From: Trichomonas tenax
Lineage: Eukaryota; Parabasalia; Trichomonadida; Trichomonadidae
Reading direction: 5' to 3'
DNA: 64,000 bases
Assembly (NCBI GenBank): GCA_023091735.1
Contig: JALKBU010000045.1
Coordinates: 1-64,000 of the forward strand
Position 1 is the first letter of the stretch, and each line of letters begins with the position of its first letter. The notes beneath the pieces were generated by a model. That model worked only from the letters and a program-made list of their open reading frames with translations. It ran no database searches and was not told the DNA's origin. Of this stretch, positions 1 to 9,755 are shown piece by piece. A program made the position numbers and the translations under genes.

Positions 1-398
1 ACTAATGATTTCATTTTTGTTTTAAGATATTGCAACTTTAATGAAGCATCACTTAATTTATTTAATTCATCAGCTATTTCATCATTTTCGATAAATTCTA
101 ATAATGAAGGTCTTTTTATAATTTTTGAAGTCTTACCGCAATATTTCAGATTCTCAAGATGGAAATCAGTAGCGTCGCCATTAATGAATCCAATGTTGTT
201 ATATTTGTTGGGATTCTCTAAAAACTGTCTGCCTATGAGTATATGGAGGTGTGTTGTCATATTTAAACATACACTATAGAATCCATTGCTAACATAAATG
301 TTTAGAATCTTATTGTTCTCCACTTTCTTTATGCAGTAAGGATATATGTTCAATATTTCGTATTTACCCTCATAACCTTTCAAAGGAATGAATGTCAT
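1..398 (-). CDS. NUMOD4/HNH-like protein, partial (C-terminus off the window)
   Basis: The reading frame is open for 132 codons from the ATG at 398 down to the window edge. The N-terminus reads PLKGYEGKYEI, which resembles the NUMOD4 motif (GYEGxYEIS) that precedes HNH_3 nuclease domains in homing-type endonucleases. About 45 residues later comes a block ending GFINGDATDFHLENLKYC. It matches the layout of the HNH_3 core (NHIDGN..NN...NLEW), but the catalytic His of the N-H-I-D-G stretch is replaced, so nuclease activity is doubtful. A Lys-rich helical tail follows. The family assignment is by motif reading only. No intron or intein context is visible. It may be a domesticated or decayed relative of a selfish nuclease. 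Confidence 0.55.
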   Translation of the reverse strand, partial: MTFIPLKGYEGKYEILNIYPYCIKKVENNKILNIYVSNGFYSVCLNMTTHLHILIGRQFLENPNKYNNIGFINGDATDFHLENLKYCGKTSKIIKRPSLLEFIENDEIADELNKLSDASLKLQYLKTKMKSL

Positions 399-570
399 TG
401 TTTAATTAGGAAATAAAAAATAAATTATTTTAAAAACTGAATAGATTCTATATAGTCAGGAGTTTCAAAATTAATTTTAACGTTAATTTTGTAAGAAATT
501 CAAAAAATTTATTCTCTATATGGGGGACCCTAGTTTGTAAAACTAACTCTGTCGGTAAATATAATATAAA

Positions 571-619
571 AAGATGTTCGCAGAAGACACGGCGAAGTCG
601 TGGATTCTGCAAACATCTT
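571..619. repeat. Imperfect inverted repeat (hairpin)
   Basis: The outer arms AAGATGTT and AACATCTT pair perfectly. After one mismatch, GCAGAA pairs with TTCTGC. After a short internal bulge, CACG pairs with CGTG around a 7-nt loop. It is more GC-rich than its surroundings. No function can be read from it; a decayed mobile-element end or a small structured RNA are possibilities. Confidence 0.5.
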
Positions 620-1048
620 ATAACTAACTGATGGGCTAAATACTCGTAACCTGGTGCTTCCTGCCTTGATGAAAATAGTAAACGTGCGCTCGATAATTTT
701 GTGGTAAACTGCTTTTCGAAAAATATGCATCCTCATAGCCTGTAGATTCTAAAAAATCAGCAAATCTGTTTGGGGAAAATGCATTAGTGGAATTGATAAA
801 ACTCATTGAAATATTTCTTATGTTTACATCCGCTATGCAATTTCCAAGCGTACTACGCAATTTTCCCCGTACCTGTATTATTCATATTCTTTTGATATTT
901 TAGTTTAAAACTCAATTAATTCGGACACGATTTAATATGACGTAAAGTTTTATTTAAATTAAATTTGACATTTCCACTCAAAATATTGAAGTAAGTTCTG
1001 AAAATTATTTATATTTAATCATTATTCTCTTTTGCTTTAAAATAATAA

Positions 1049-1207
1049 AGAAAGAGGAAACCTTCGGAAAGTCAGTTCCCATCTCCCTCGCCTGATCCTA
1101 AGCCTGAATTTAAGTCTATATTCCCTGTAATATATGATGCTCATCTTGCTGCACTCTTGCAGTTTGATGCTGACCCGTTTTCGGATTTACCGTTGTTTAA
1201 TTTGTAA
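1049..1207 (+). pseudogene. Short coding-like remnant
   Basis: This 53-codon stretch lies between in-frame stop codons and has no start codon. It encodes a Pro/Ser-rich lead (PSPSPDPKPEF) followed by a mixed acidic/hydrophobic end (DADPFSDLPLFNL). The composition looks like the C-terminus of a protein rather than random AT-rich spacer. No family is recognised. It may be the tail of a decayed gene. Confidence 0.25.
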
Positions 1208-1629
1208 ATAATTTGACTATGCATTTTCCTTAATTGCCACATTTATTACCTGCTCCTGCTCCATCTACCATCGCAATAGGAAGACTTATCGATTTGATCA
1301 AAATATATTAGTCATTGAAATGTAACAAATTCATATATCAATATGCATCAAAACAGTTTAACTACACCTTTTCTATGTGTTCCCGTTTTGTCATTAGTAA
1401 TAAAACTCACTAAATAAAAATTGGCTTTTATTAATCCAATGATTCAAACAGCGAGATGCATATATTTAGATTCAGATGACAGTATACGTTCTATAGATCA
1501 ATCATCACATGAACTGTATACAATGAAAATACAGGTAATAACATGAAAGAAGTGGATCTATAGATGTTCTCCAGGTTGGTTATGGAGCTCTATCGTAGCA
1601 TTGATAGGAAAGGGACAAACATTAACATG

Positions 1630-3291
1630 TTAGTCAAATTTGATATTTTGATACATATTATGAACGAACAAATTAGCGGATGAGAACCCGATTCCTCCGC
1701 ATAATAGAGCGATGCAAATCGATATGAATGTAGAAAATCCGAAATAAACACATGTTTGGAATAAGTCATTCATTGATGTATTTCTAATGAAGTAAATGAG
1801 GGAATAAACGAGTGTTGATAGGCCTGTTGATGCCGGGTATATGAATGATTGCCAATGCCAATGATGATTTTCCGCTTGAAGAAGAAGATAGGCTGAAATT
1901 ATTGTTGAACAGCAAGCATCGACTGATATAAGAGAAACAGCAATTGACAAGAGCTCGAATGGATAAAAAACATTCGGATTCCATAATGAAACTAAAATAT
2001 AATGCATTTCAATTGAAGCTGGAATTCCGCATACAATAAAAGGTAAAACTCCTAGCCATGGTGCTTTGAGGTACCATGGTTGTTTTGGTACTTTACGTGG
2101 AACAAGTGTCACTTCGCACTTATTTCCCATATAGAATCTCTTTTTAACCGCAACATAGCCGCCGAACGATGACAATGGGATGAAAATGACAACAAAGATT
2201 ATCAAAAACACGATAATGTTAAAAATTGAAACTCCAAAAGTTGTTTTGTTCACAATAGACATCAAATATGATGGAAGTATCAAAACAATGGCTATAATTG
2301 GTATAATAGAAATTGAACCAAATGAGATTCTCAGCCATTTGTGAATTCCAAATGCTTGTGCTTGTGAAACAGAAACAATGCCACATAAAGGTGCCGCAAT
2401 TGCGAAGAATGTCAAAAGTAATGGGAGTTCTGAGTTGTTCTTCCACATAAAAAATGAGTATAATAAACAAAATACTAAAATCTGTGTTCCTGGACCTGTT
2501 AATAGTGCTAAAAGTGTCATTTTCCGTGGTGGACGAAAGACATCACCTCTTACAGCCTTCCATCCACGATCGTTGATCGATTCGTATTCGAAACCTTCGA
2601 AATTCTTCATTGTTATTGATTCTCTCGTTGTAATTTTGTTGCTTATCAATGCCACAAGTAATATAAGTAGCATTGCTAAAATGAAAGTATTGAATAAAGA
2701 ATATAAGTGGACAGAACTCTTAATATGCAATTGATTTCTTATCCTCGCGAGTCTCTTTTCCTCAGCTTGCTTAAATGTCGCTGAAAATGAGAATCTTATT
2801 TCATTATTTTCGATTAAATCGACTGGATTCGTTCCTGTTATATTTACGTCAGTCAAAGTACCGTTAATAGTGTTGATGCTGATAACTAAGTGTGAATATA
2901 TTTGGTCTTTGTCTGAGGCTGTTGTTCCTATTCTATACCACGATGGAATCTTATCTATCGAAAACTCTATTACGTAATTATTCTCTATAATATGGCGAAG
3001 GTGTTTTACTGACTCTTTTGTTAAAATATTCGTGCAAATTGTTTTATTGTTCGTATCTTTGTTAAATTCAATGATAATATCAGAAAATACTGGCTTAGAT
3101 CCCATAAATGACTCCACCCACGAATATGGGCCATACATTTTCTGCTTCGGATTGCAAAATGAATATCGAGAAATATCAAAAGTCATTGCTGGATTGTCAT
3201 ATGGGTATATTTTGTTGGCGTACACTAAAATGCTGTCGTCCGCTTTGTATTTGTTGTTCGACTTCGAACAAACAAACAAAACGAAAAACAT
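1630..3291 (-). CDS. Transmembrane 9 superfamily protein (nonaspanin/EMP70)
   Basis: The protein has 553 residues and the nonaspanin plan: a short hydrophobic leader (MFFVLFVCS), a lumenal N-terminal domain of about 200 residues with the early KIYPYDNP and YSFCNP motifs, then about nine membrane segments. The diagnostic junction ESINDRGWKAVRGDVFRPP lies just after the first membrane segment at about residues 235-255. The C-terminus NIKFD fits the KxD/E-type tail by which TM9SF proteins are kept in the Golgi through COPI. Family members act in the endosome/Golgi system in membrane-protein sorting and cell adhesion. It is somewhat shorter than the usual 580-660 residues, mainly in the lumenal part. 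The ATG at 3291 is chosen because the leader begins there. Confidence 0.9.
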   Translation of the reverse strand: MFFVLFVCSKSNNKYKADDSILVYANKIYPYDNPAMTFDISRYSFCNPKQKMYGPYSWVESFMGSKPVFSDIIIEFNKDTNNKTICTNILTKESVKHLRHIIENNYVIEFSIDKIPSWYRIGTTASDKDQIYSHLVISINTINGTLTDVNITGTNPVDLIENNEIRFSFSATFKQAEEKRLARIRNQLHIKSSVHLYSLFNTFILAMLLILLVALISNKITTRESITMKNFEGFEYESINDRGWKAVRGDVFRPPRKMTLLALLTGPGTQILVFCLLYSFFMWKNNSELPLLLTFFAIAAPLCGIVSVSQAQAFGIHKWLRISFGSISIIPIIAIVLILPSYLMSIVNKTTFGVSIFNIIVFLIIFVVIFIPLSSFGGYVAVKKRFYMGNKCEVTLVPRKVPKQPWYLKAPWLGVLPFIVCGIPASIEMHYILVSLWNPNVFYPFELLSIAVSLISVDACCSTIISAYLLLQAENHHWHWQSFIYPASTGLSTLVYSLIYFIRNTSMNDLFQTCVYFGFSTFISICIALLCGGIGFSSANLFVHNMYQNIKFD

Positions 3292-4156
3292 GAAAAATAA
3301 AAAATGGAAAATTGATTTATCGAAAATTCTTGAAATTTAGACTTTCTATCAACTATGCTTTCACTTTTACTCAGATACTTCAAAGATTTGATTAGAAAAT
3401 TAACTTCTCATCGAGACTAATCATTCTAAATATGACCATTCTTTATGAATCAACATGTACTGTTTATGCTCAAAGTATCAATATTTATTATCGATGATAA
3501 ATGATTCTCGATAATGAAACATATTGAATAATTACGGATAATTCTCATATATGAAATCACATAGAATATTCCTCATTATGTGTAAGCATGAATAGTTGAT
3601 ATTAACATTCTTTTTCAAATTATCTCATGAAATATGATTTTCAAATCAAAATTAAGCTATTATAGATGTGATATTGAAATATACAGAAGTTTCTTATGAT
3701 TGTATTAGAAATGTTAATCACTAAATAGTAAAAAATCGAATGCGAATAAAATTGTCATTTGTGAGATTTCATCTTTAAGATATAGAAAATGAAACATAAA
3801 TTAAAACAAATCCATCAAGTTTGAGCTCAATTAATGTCCTTTTAAAATTGATCAAATATCGTGAGAAAAGGGCAAAACATCATCATAAAGATAATATAAC
3901 CAAAGGCAGTGCTCTACAATGAAGTGTATCAATCACTCTTATACGCCGAAAATATCCAAAATAATCGAAAATTTATATCAAAACATCATCAAAATCCAAA
4001 ATTAACATTTGAAACCGGTATTTCATTGTGTAGATAGTATGGATTTATTGATAAAACGGTTGAAAGATCGAATTTTTTCACTTCACTTTCTAAAAATTTT
4101 GTAAATATTTGAATAATTTTATCGTCCAAAACGATAAAATTGATATAAAAATATAA
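3292..4156. other. Divergent promoter region, AT-rich
   Basis: This 865 bp spacer separates the divergent TM9SF and importin-alpha-like genes. No coding signal is seen. The notable element is the perfect palindrome at 4116-4140 listed separately. Confidence 0.6.
4116..4140. promoter_or_regulatory. Perfect 10-bp inverted repeat carrying two ACGATA sites
   Basis: ATTTTATCGT and ACGATAAAAT are perfect inverted copies around the 5-nt spacer CCAAA. The element ends 16 nt before the start codon of the importin-alpha-like gene. Each arm carries ACGATA, which resembles the (A/G)ACGAT core of the Myb recognition elements described in Trichomonas vaginalis promoters. Inferred role: binding site for a Myb-type factor at the core promoter. 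Confidence 0.45.
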
Positions 4157-5635
4157 ATGACTTTGAAGTACAATTTTCAGGACACTGACACACTATATTC
4201 TCTCAGAAAGTCGGGCGCTGACTTATCGCAGTACCATGACCAGCTTGCACGCGAAAGAACGGCTCGAACTTTAACATTAAGAAGAACTGCGAGACCTACT
4301 ATTGCAGGCGTCTTCGGAAAAATTCCTACGTCATCACCAAACCGCGGAATGCTTTTTGATGCACAAAACTTCCCATTCCTGGATGCGACTTACGCGACAG
4401 AAATCCTCCAATCTGGAGATGAAACTCGCATTAACGAGTTTTTGAGTAACATACAGCAGGTGTTTGGAGCAACACCTCGATTATTGAACGCTTTAATAAC
4501 ATCTGATGCAATTTCTCAGCCTTTAAACGACGCTTTAATGAATTCGACATCTGAAGCAGCAATCATCGAAATTATCAAAACGATAACTACAATATACCCG
4601 AAATGTGGTTCGAATCAGGAGAAATTTATTGATGACGGATTAATTTTCACATATTTGAATTTTCTTCAATCAGATAACGTCAATATTCTCGTTGCAACAA
4701 TCACCAGCATCGATACCCTATCTGAAATATCTTCATACGCAAGAGATTCTGTGCTGTGCACAGGAATTTTAACTGATTTAATAAGAATCGCTGCTTCACA
4801 AGAAAATCTACAACTTACACAACTTTCGTGCGATGCTATTGACAGGATTTTCGCCAATCCTGAACCAATAGATAGTGCATTACTTAAAGATACAATCAAC
4901 GACATTTCACAATTGTTAAACATCCAAGATATTGTCGCTCTCAAGTCTGTTTTGCAGACCCTAGTCTCAATCACTAATAAAAAGCCTAGCTTAGTGTTCA
5001 TAATTTACGAGATTCAGATCGCACCACAAATTGTCCAACTCCTTGATCATCAAGACCTTGCTCCCGCTGCTCTCTCACTCCTTGGAAACATGTCTGTGAG
5101 TAATATTTCCAATATCAAGCTACTTTTACAAAATCAATTATTAGATCGTCTTCTCAGGCTGATTCAGACAGAGTACGCGTCAGATGTCTTTTGGGTTCTC
5201 TCGAATCTCCTTGAAAGTGTTCCTCATATCCTTGTTTCAGCATTTGATCAACAATTTTTAGCTTCATGCATACAAAATGGTCAGGATGCTGAATTTAATC
5301 TCAAACGTGAGATATCTTTCTTTGTTGCCACTTTCTTGATATTTACTCCGACTCAATCAATTTCATTCTTCATGAATGAAGACGTTGTTGAGCTGCTGCA
5401 GTCGATGCTTGTTTGCGGTGTCGGTTTGATCGTTTTGAGGGTCCTTGACGCTCTAATGAAGCTGATTGAACTTATCCCGCAAGTCGAAGTAAGCACGTCC
5501 ATTGTTGAGGCCATTCTCTCCGAGGACATGGCGGAATCACTTGATAATGTTCTCGGAAGTGGATCGCCATTGATGATTGAAAGAGCTAATTTCTTAATTG
5601 AGCTCATTAACCAGTTGGCCGCATCGAGGAATTAA
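4157..5635 (+). CDS. Importin-alpha-like armadillo repeat protein
   Basis: The 492-residue protein has a short basic N-terminal region (residues ~28-50, RERTARTLTLRRTARP) where importin alpha carries its importin-beta-binding domain. An all-helical stretch of about ten ARM-type repeats follows to the end. Repeat helices with the typical WVLSNLLES pattern (compare W-x-x-S-N-hydrophobic in importin alpha) lie near residue 350. Importin alpha is the adaptor that binds nuclear localisation signals and is carried into the nucleus by importin beta. The basic N-terminus is weaker than in model importins and most of the Trp/Asn ladder is eroded, so it is a divergent paralogue. An importin-beta-like protein is encoded at 29383. 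The ATG is the first in frame. Confidence 0.65.
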   Translation: MTLKYNFQDTDTLYSLRKSGADLSQYHDQLARERTARTLTLRRTARPTIAGVFGKIPTSSPNRGMLFDAQNFPFLDATYATEILQSGDETRINEFLSNIQQVFGATPRLLNALITSDAISQPLNDALMNSTSEAAIIEIIKTITTIYPKCGSNQEKFIDDGLIFTYLNFLQSDNVNILVATITSIDTLSEISSYARDSVLCTGILTDLIRIAASQENLQLTQLSCDAIDRIFANPEPIDSALLKDTINDISQLLNIQDIVALKSVLQTLVSITNKKPSLVFIIYEIQIAPQIVQLLDHQDLAPAALSLLGNMSVSNISNIKLLLQNQLLDRLLRLIQTEYASDVFWVLSNLLESVPHILVSAFDQQFLASCIQNGQDAEFNLKREISFFVATFLIFTPTQSISFFMNEDVVELLQSMLVCGVGLIVLRVLDALMKLIELIPQVEVSTSIVEAILSEDMAESLDNVLGSGSPLMIERANFLIELINQLAASRN

Positions 5636-5895
5636 TATGTTTGTTGTATATATTTTCTTTATGTTTTGTTTTTATTCCCATTTTATTAAAAAGTTTATTA
5701 TTGTTTATCATTAAAAACACTCAAAGCTATTAAGCTCCATATGCTTATGAATATGAACTCCTTGATATAAAAAATATGAAACATATATTTTCATAAATGT
5801 GATTAAACAAGCAAAATACAGTAAAGTGCATGCAAGCTCTATAAAATAATTTACAGAAAATTAAACAATATAAAAAGATAATAAAATTATGTTTT

Positions 5896-6243
5896 CTATG
5901 CGACATTTTCTTCGTTCGTATAAATAAACATTTCGTTATAATTCACACCTGAAACTTCAATATCGGTAATGTATGAAGCATTTGTTTTTCTTGGTGTATA
6001 TTGCCGATAATGCTTTGTTGTTGTCATTGAAGCTACTGTTTGTTGTGCTGTTGGCGAAATATCTTTCAAAAATGCTTCTGTTGTTGATCCTTTCGGTGCA
6101 TAAATTTCAATTCCATCTTTTTTACCTAAAAGACCACCGCCAAGGCCACCACCAAGGCCACCGCCAACTTTTGTGTTAAGGTTTCCAAGCGTTAAGGTGC
6201 CTGTGGTCGAACTTGATGATTCTGTTTTTGCTGCTTCAGTCAT
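5896..6243 (-). CDS. Small Gly-rich hypothetical protein
   Basis: A 115-residue protein with a Ser/Thr-rich start (MTEAAKTESSSSTTGT), a Gly/Leu-rich block at residues ~27-40 (three GGGL units), and a soluble C-terminal half of mixed character. There is no signal peptide or membrane segment. The family is not recognised. Support for a real gene: the ATG lies 2 nt after an AAAAGTGACA element that also precedes the RING and nitroreductase genes, and codon composition is protein-like throughout. Confidence 0.6.
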   Translation of the reverse strand: MTEAAKTESSSSTTGTLTLGNLNTKVGGGLGGGLGGGLLGKKDGIEIYAPKGSTTEAFLKDISPTAQQTVASMTTTKHYRQYTPRKTNASYITDIEVSGVNYNEMFIYTNEENVA

Positions 6244-7172
6244 TTGTCACTTTTTAAGTGTATTGTTACTTTTTAGATATTTGACATATTGGGATTACAT
6301 GTATCAAAAATATTTATTTACGTGTCATATATTTTCCTCTTTTATCTCGATCATTATTATACAGTTACGCTATTTTTCACAGGAACCCTCAATTAATCTC
6401 AGGATACGTAAACAACTCAAAATAAAGGTATGGTGAGTAAAAATTACTGATATTTAGAGGCCATACTTGCAGATATACACTTTGGTGACTATGATCGACT
6501 TATACGAGAGGTTTGAATAAAATTGCTTCTCTAGTTTTCGAGATATAAAAATGCAGATAATTTGATATTAAAATTTTTTAATTTGAATTTTTTTCGAGAC
6601 TTTTAGTTTTTGAAGACTTTGTAGATGAATTAGAAAGATTTTAAATAATAGGAGTGATTGTATAATATAAAGGGTATTATAGAAACTTGAGTGCAATCTT
6701 GTATAAAGTCATAAAGCTGAAATCCCATGCATTGGAAAACAATCTTATATTTATGACGAATGAGAAGATATTACATTAATTTTCTTCATTTTCATGTAAT
6801 TCATTTCACAATAATCGAAAAAAAAAGATATATCTTTACAAAATTTAATTTCATATGGTAAATAAAAACAAAATTTAGCATAAAAACTTAAATCCGAAGA
6901 TTATTTCGTTCAGCAATGGTTTTTGGAGAGTTTTAAATGGAATGCTAGGGTCAGTGTTCTCAAATTTTTATACGATTGAAGGGAAAATAATCGATTTCCT
7001 CACAATTAACATCAGGATGAATTGTGAGGAGTCCTTTCAATTTCTAAATTTTAAGGGTGCGCAAAGAGCATATATGCTAGCAATTATATAAGGATTGTAA
7101 TTTTAAAATTTTGTATTTTATATAGTTTAGGTATCCTGAGGTTTTAGTCAGATTTCCCGCGTCCTTATAAGT

Positions 7173-7354
7173 GGACTTTATCAGAATAAAGTAGTTTAAC
7201 GGAATTAAGTAACCTTTCTCCGGATAAATACAATTAGGAATAAGCGCCGGAATTTGTCATTGGAATAATGGAGTTTATCCGATTTGCCATAAATATATGG
7301 AATCATTGCTCATATTGGAATTAAGACTTAAGTCGATATAGTTTATTGGAATAA
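7173..7354 (+). repeat. Left terminal inverted repeat of the MITE-like element
   Basis: Inverted partner of 7653-7835. Shared landmarks include GGAATAAGCGCCGGAATTTG, GGAGTTTATCCGATTTGCC and GACTTAAGTCGATATAG. Confidence 0.8.
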
Positions 7355-7652
7355 AGTACCCTTTATTCTTCAAATCCGAAATAATAGGAATTGCGAATCA
7401 ATATAAGGTTAAATCCATTAGTGGATAAGGGTAAAATTTTGAAATCAAGGGGAAACTTTCTGAGTAATCATTATACAATAATCGAAAAACAGCATTTATA
7501 CATTTTAGCTTTTAGCATATAAATATATTATAATACTATACATATTATGAATATAATAACATTATATGTACATTCCCTGAGAACAACAACAGAATGTGTT
7601 CGAAAGCAAATAACCGTTCACGAATCCTTAAACCCTATTCCTCACCAAAAAG

Positions 7653-7835
7653 TTTATTCCAATAAACTATATCGACTTAAGTCTTAATTCCAATATGAGC
7701 AATGATTCCATATATTTATGGCAAATCGGATAAACTCCATTATTCCAATGACAAATTCCGGCGCTTATTCCTAATTGTATTTATCCGGAGAAAGGTTACT
7801 TAATTCCGTTAAACTATTTTATTCCGATAAAGTCC
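7653..7835 (-). repeat. Right terminal inverted repeat of the MITE-like element
   Basis: Inverted partner of 7173-7354. Differences are a few substitutions near the outer end (for example CAGAATAAAGTAG against CGGAATAAAATAG). Confidence 0.8.
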
Positions 7836-8547
7836 AGTGATTATTAAAGGTTTTAAACACATAAATAACATCTTATACATGAACTTAATATAGAGTGAAT
7901 GAAAATATACCGTTAAAACAATTTGATCACAGTACAAGAAACGAAAAGGATAAATGTCATATAAATATTTTACATGTCAGAAGAATGTTTTTATGCGTCA
8001 AATTTGTAAAATGCTCGTATTGGATTGTCACTTTTTGTTATAAGATTTTACTACATTGATGCGTTTTTAGAGTAAAATAAATCACTACTTTTGATTTAGT
8101 AATTATTTCTCACAACAAATTCATTCGGTATCAAGTTTTTCAAAAAATGTTTGAAAAAAAATTGATCTAGGAGACCAATTTTACGTGAATTAGACTTTAC
8201 AATTTGTTCTATGATGATACATTATGTTAAAAACGTAAAAAATGAAAAACCAATCATTTCGAAAGCTTCATCAACTTTGATAGTGAACGCAATTCTAATG
8301 AAGTTTAAATTACAACTTTACAATTTAATCTGCCACTCAATTTTTTCCTTTTTTCAAAACCTTTATCAGACTGAAATATTTGGGTAGTTATATCGATACA
8401 TAAAGTTATTTTGATTAAAAGCATTTTGAGTTGATGGACAATGTTTAGATGATATGAAAAGTCAATGGGCGAAGTTTCGAAAGAATTTCGAAGTCGATGA
8501 AAATTCATCGTTTTTCAGTGAAAATTTTGAATGCATAAAAAATCACA

Positions 8548-8555
8548 TCACTTTA
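8548..8555 (+). promoter_or_regulatory. Initiator-like element of the aminotransferase gene
   Basis: TCACTTTA fits the trichomonad initiator TCA(+1)-pyrimidine-T/A-T. With A at 8550 as +1, the 5' leader is 14 nt to the ATG at 8564. An in-frame ATG at 8531 lies upstream of this element and would not be transcribed, so it is not used as the start. Confidence 0.65.
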
Positions 8556-8563
8556 CTCCCAGA

Positions 8564-9679
8564 ATGACATCTGCGCGTGTATACAACTTCTCCGCTGGTC
8601 CAGCTGCCGTCCCACTCGAGTGCCTCGAGCGTGCAGCAGCCGAAATGACAAACTGGCGCAACTCCGGTATGTCCGTCATTGAAGTCTCTCACCGTGGCAA
8701 GCACTGGATGGAAGAGCAGAAGGAAGCTGGCGAGCGCCTCCGCTCCCTCCTCCAGGTCCCAGAGAACTTCCACATCCTCTTCGTTGCTGGTGGTGCATCA
8801 CTCCAGTTCTCTGCCATTCCATTCAACTTCATTGGCGATGCCAAGCGTGTCGACTACCTCTGCACAGGCACATGGTCCAAGAAGGCCTTCGAGGAAGCCA
8901 AGAGACTCGGATTCCCGGGCGTCGAAGTCAAGTCTGTCGCTGGCGCTCCACCAGCTAACCCAGTCGAGGTTCCAGCCCGCGAGAAGTGGGATGTCTCCGC
9001 TGACGCTGCTTACTTCTATTACTGCGACAACGAGACAATCCAGGGCATCGAATTCCAGCAGTTCCCAGATGTCCCAGCTCCACTCATCATTGATATGTCA
9101 TCCAACTTCCTTTCCCGCCCAATCACACAGTGGGAGAAGGTCGGCTGCATCTTCGCTTGCGCCCAGAAGAACTTCGGTCTCGCCGGCATGAGTGTCGTCA
9201 TCATCCGCAAGGATATGCTCGAGCGCCCAGTCAAGCCATTCTGCCCAATCACAATGGACTACAGAATCCAGGTTAAGAACAATTGCATGTACAACACACC
9301 ACCAACATTCGCCATCTACTTCGCTAACCACATCTTCAAGTGGATCGAGGAGAAGGGCGGCCTCGCTGCTATGGATGAGTTCAACAAGTCCAAGGCTAAG
9401 AAGGTCTACGAGGCTATCGACAACAATCCAAACTTCGTCAACCGCATCAAGCCAGAGTGGCGCTCCCGCATGAACATGCCATTCTTCCGCCCAGACGGCT
9501 ACGAGAAGATGGACCTCGATGCCGATAAGAAGTTCGTCGACTTCTGCACAAAGCGCAACCTCCTCACACTCAAGGGCCACGTCTCTGTCGGTGGCTTCCG
9601 CGCTTCCTGCTACAACGCCTGCCCAATGGAGGCAGTTGATGCCCTCGTCAAGGCTATGGCTGAGTGGCAAGGCTTCTAA
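8564..9679 (+). CDS. serC: Phosphoserine aminotransferase
   Basis: A 371-residue class V, PLP-dependent aminotransferase that converts 3-phosphohydroxypyruvate and glutamate to O-phosphoserine and 2-oxoglutarate. The start MTSARVYNFSAGPAAVP contains the SerC signature NFSAGPA. The PLP lysine lies in ACAQKNFGLAG (residue ~200), the same setting as in bacterial and animal SerC. Length is normal. Trichomonas is known to make cysteine from O-phosphoserine with a bacterial-type cysteine synthase, so this enzyme probably feeds cysteine synthesis. Codon use stands out from all neighbours: CTC, ATC, GTC, AAG, CCA and ACA dominate, as expected of a highly expressed trichomonad gene. The stop reads TAAATG. 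Confidence 0.96.
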   Translation: MTSARVYNFSAGPAAVPLECLERAAAEMTNWRNSGMSVIEVSHRGKHWMEEQKEAGERLRSLLQVPENFHILFVAGGASLQFSAIPFNFIGDAKRVDYLCTGTWSKKAFEEAKRLGFPGVEVKSVAGAPPANPVEVPAREKWDVSADAAYFYYCDNETIQGIEFQQFPDVPAPLIIDMSSNFLSRPITQWEKVGCIFACAQKNFGLAGMSVVIIRKDMLERPVKPFCPITMDYRIQVKNNCMYNTPPTFAIYFANHIFKWIEEKGGLAAMDEFNKSKAKKVYEAIDNNPNFVNRIKPEWRSRMNMPFFRPDGYEKMDLDADKKFVDFCTKRNLLTLKGHVSVGGFRASCYNACPMEAVDALVKAMAEWQGF

Positions 9680-9755
9680 ATGTGTCTGATGACTAAAACT
9701 ATAGTTTAGTGAAAAATTATAATCTCTAGAGAAAAGGAATATTTTTACAAACAAT

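Larger units (their letters stand above)
399..1629. other. Intergenic region with decayed sequence
   Basis: No intact gene is seen in this 1.2 kb. It holds a 49-nt imperfect hairpin at 571-619 and a short plus-strand open stretch at 1049-1207 with protein-like composition (rich in Pro, Ser and Asp), both listed separately. The rest is AT-rich without convincing coding signal. Confidence 0.6.
7173..7835. mobile_element. MITE-like element with ~183-bp terminal inverted repeats
   Basis: The sequence from GGACTTTATC at 7173 is repeated almost exactly in inverted orientation, ending at 7835. The arms run 7173-7354 and 7653-7835 with only scattered differences, and the ~300 bp interior is non-coding. 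AGT flanks both ends and could be a 3-bp target duplication. The layout (no transposase, long inverted repeats, short interior) is that of a non-autonomous foldback or MITE-type DNA element. The high arm identity suggests recent insertion or gene conversion between arms. The transposase family cannot be named from this sequence. Confidence 0.75.
6244..8547. other. Long intergenic region containing a MITE-like element
   Basis: This 2.3 kb spacer has no intact gene. Its centre is the inverted-repeat element at 7173-7835. A TTTACATGTCA motif is at 7969-7979 and a TGTCACTTTT element at 8025-8034. Both lie far from the next gene, so their role here is unclear. Confidence 0.6.
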
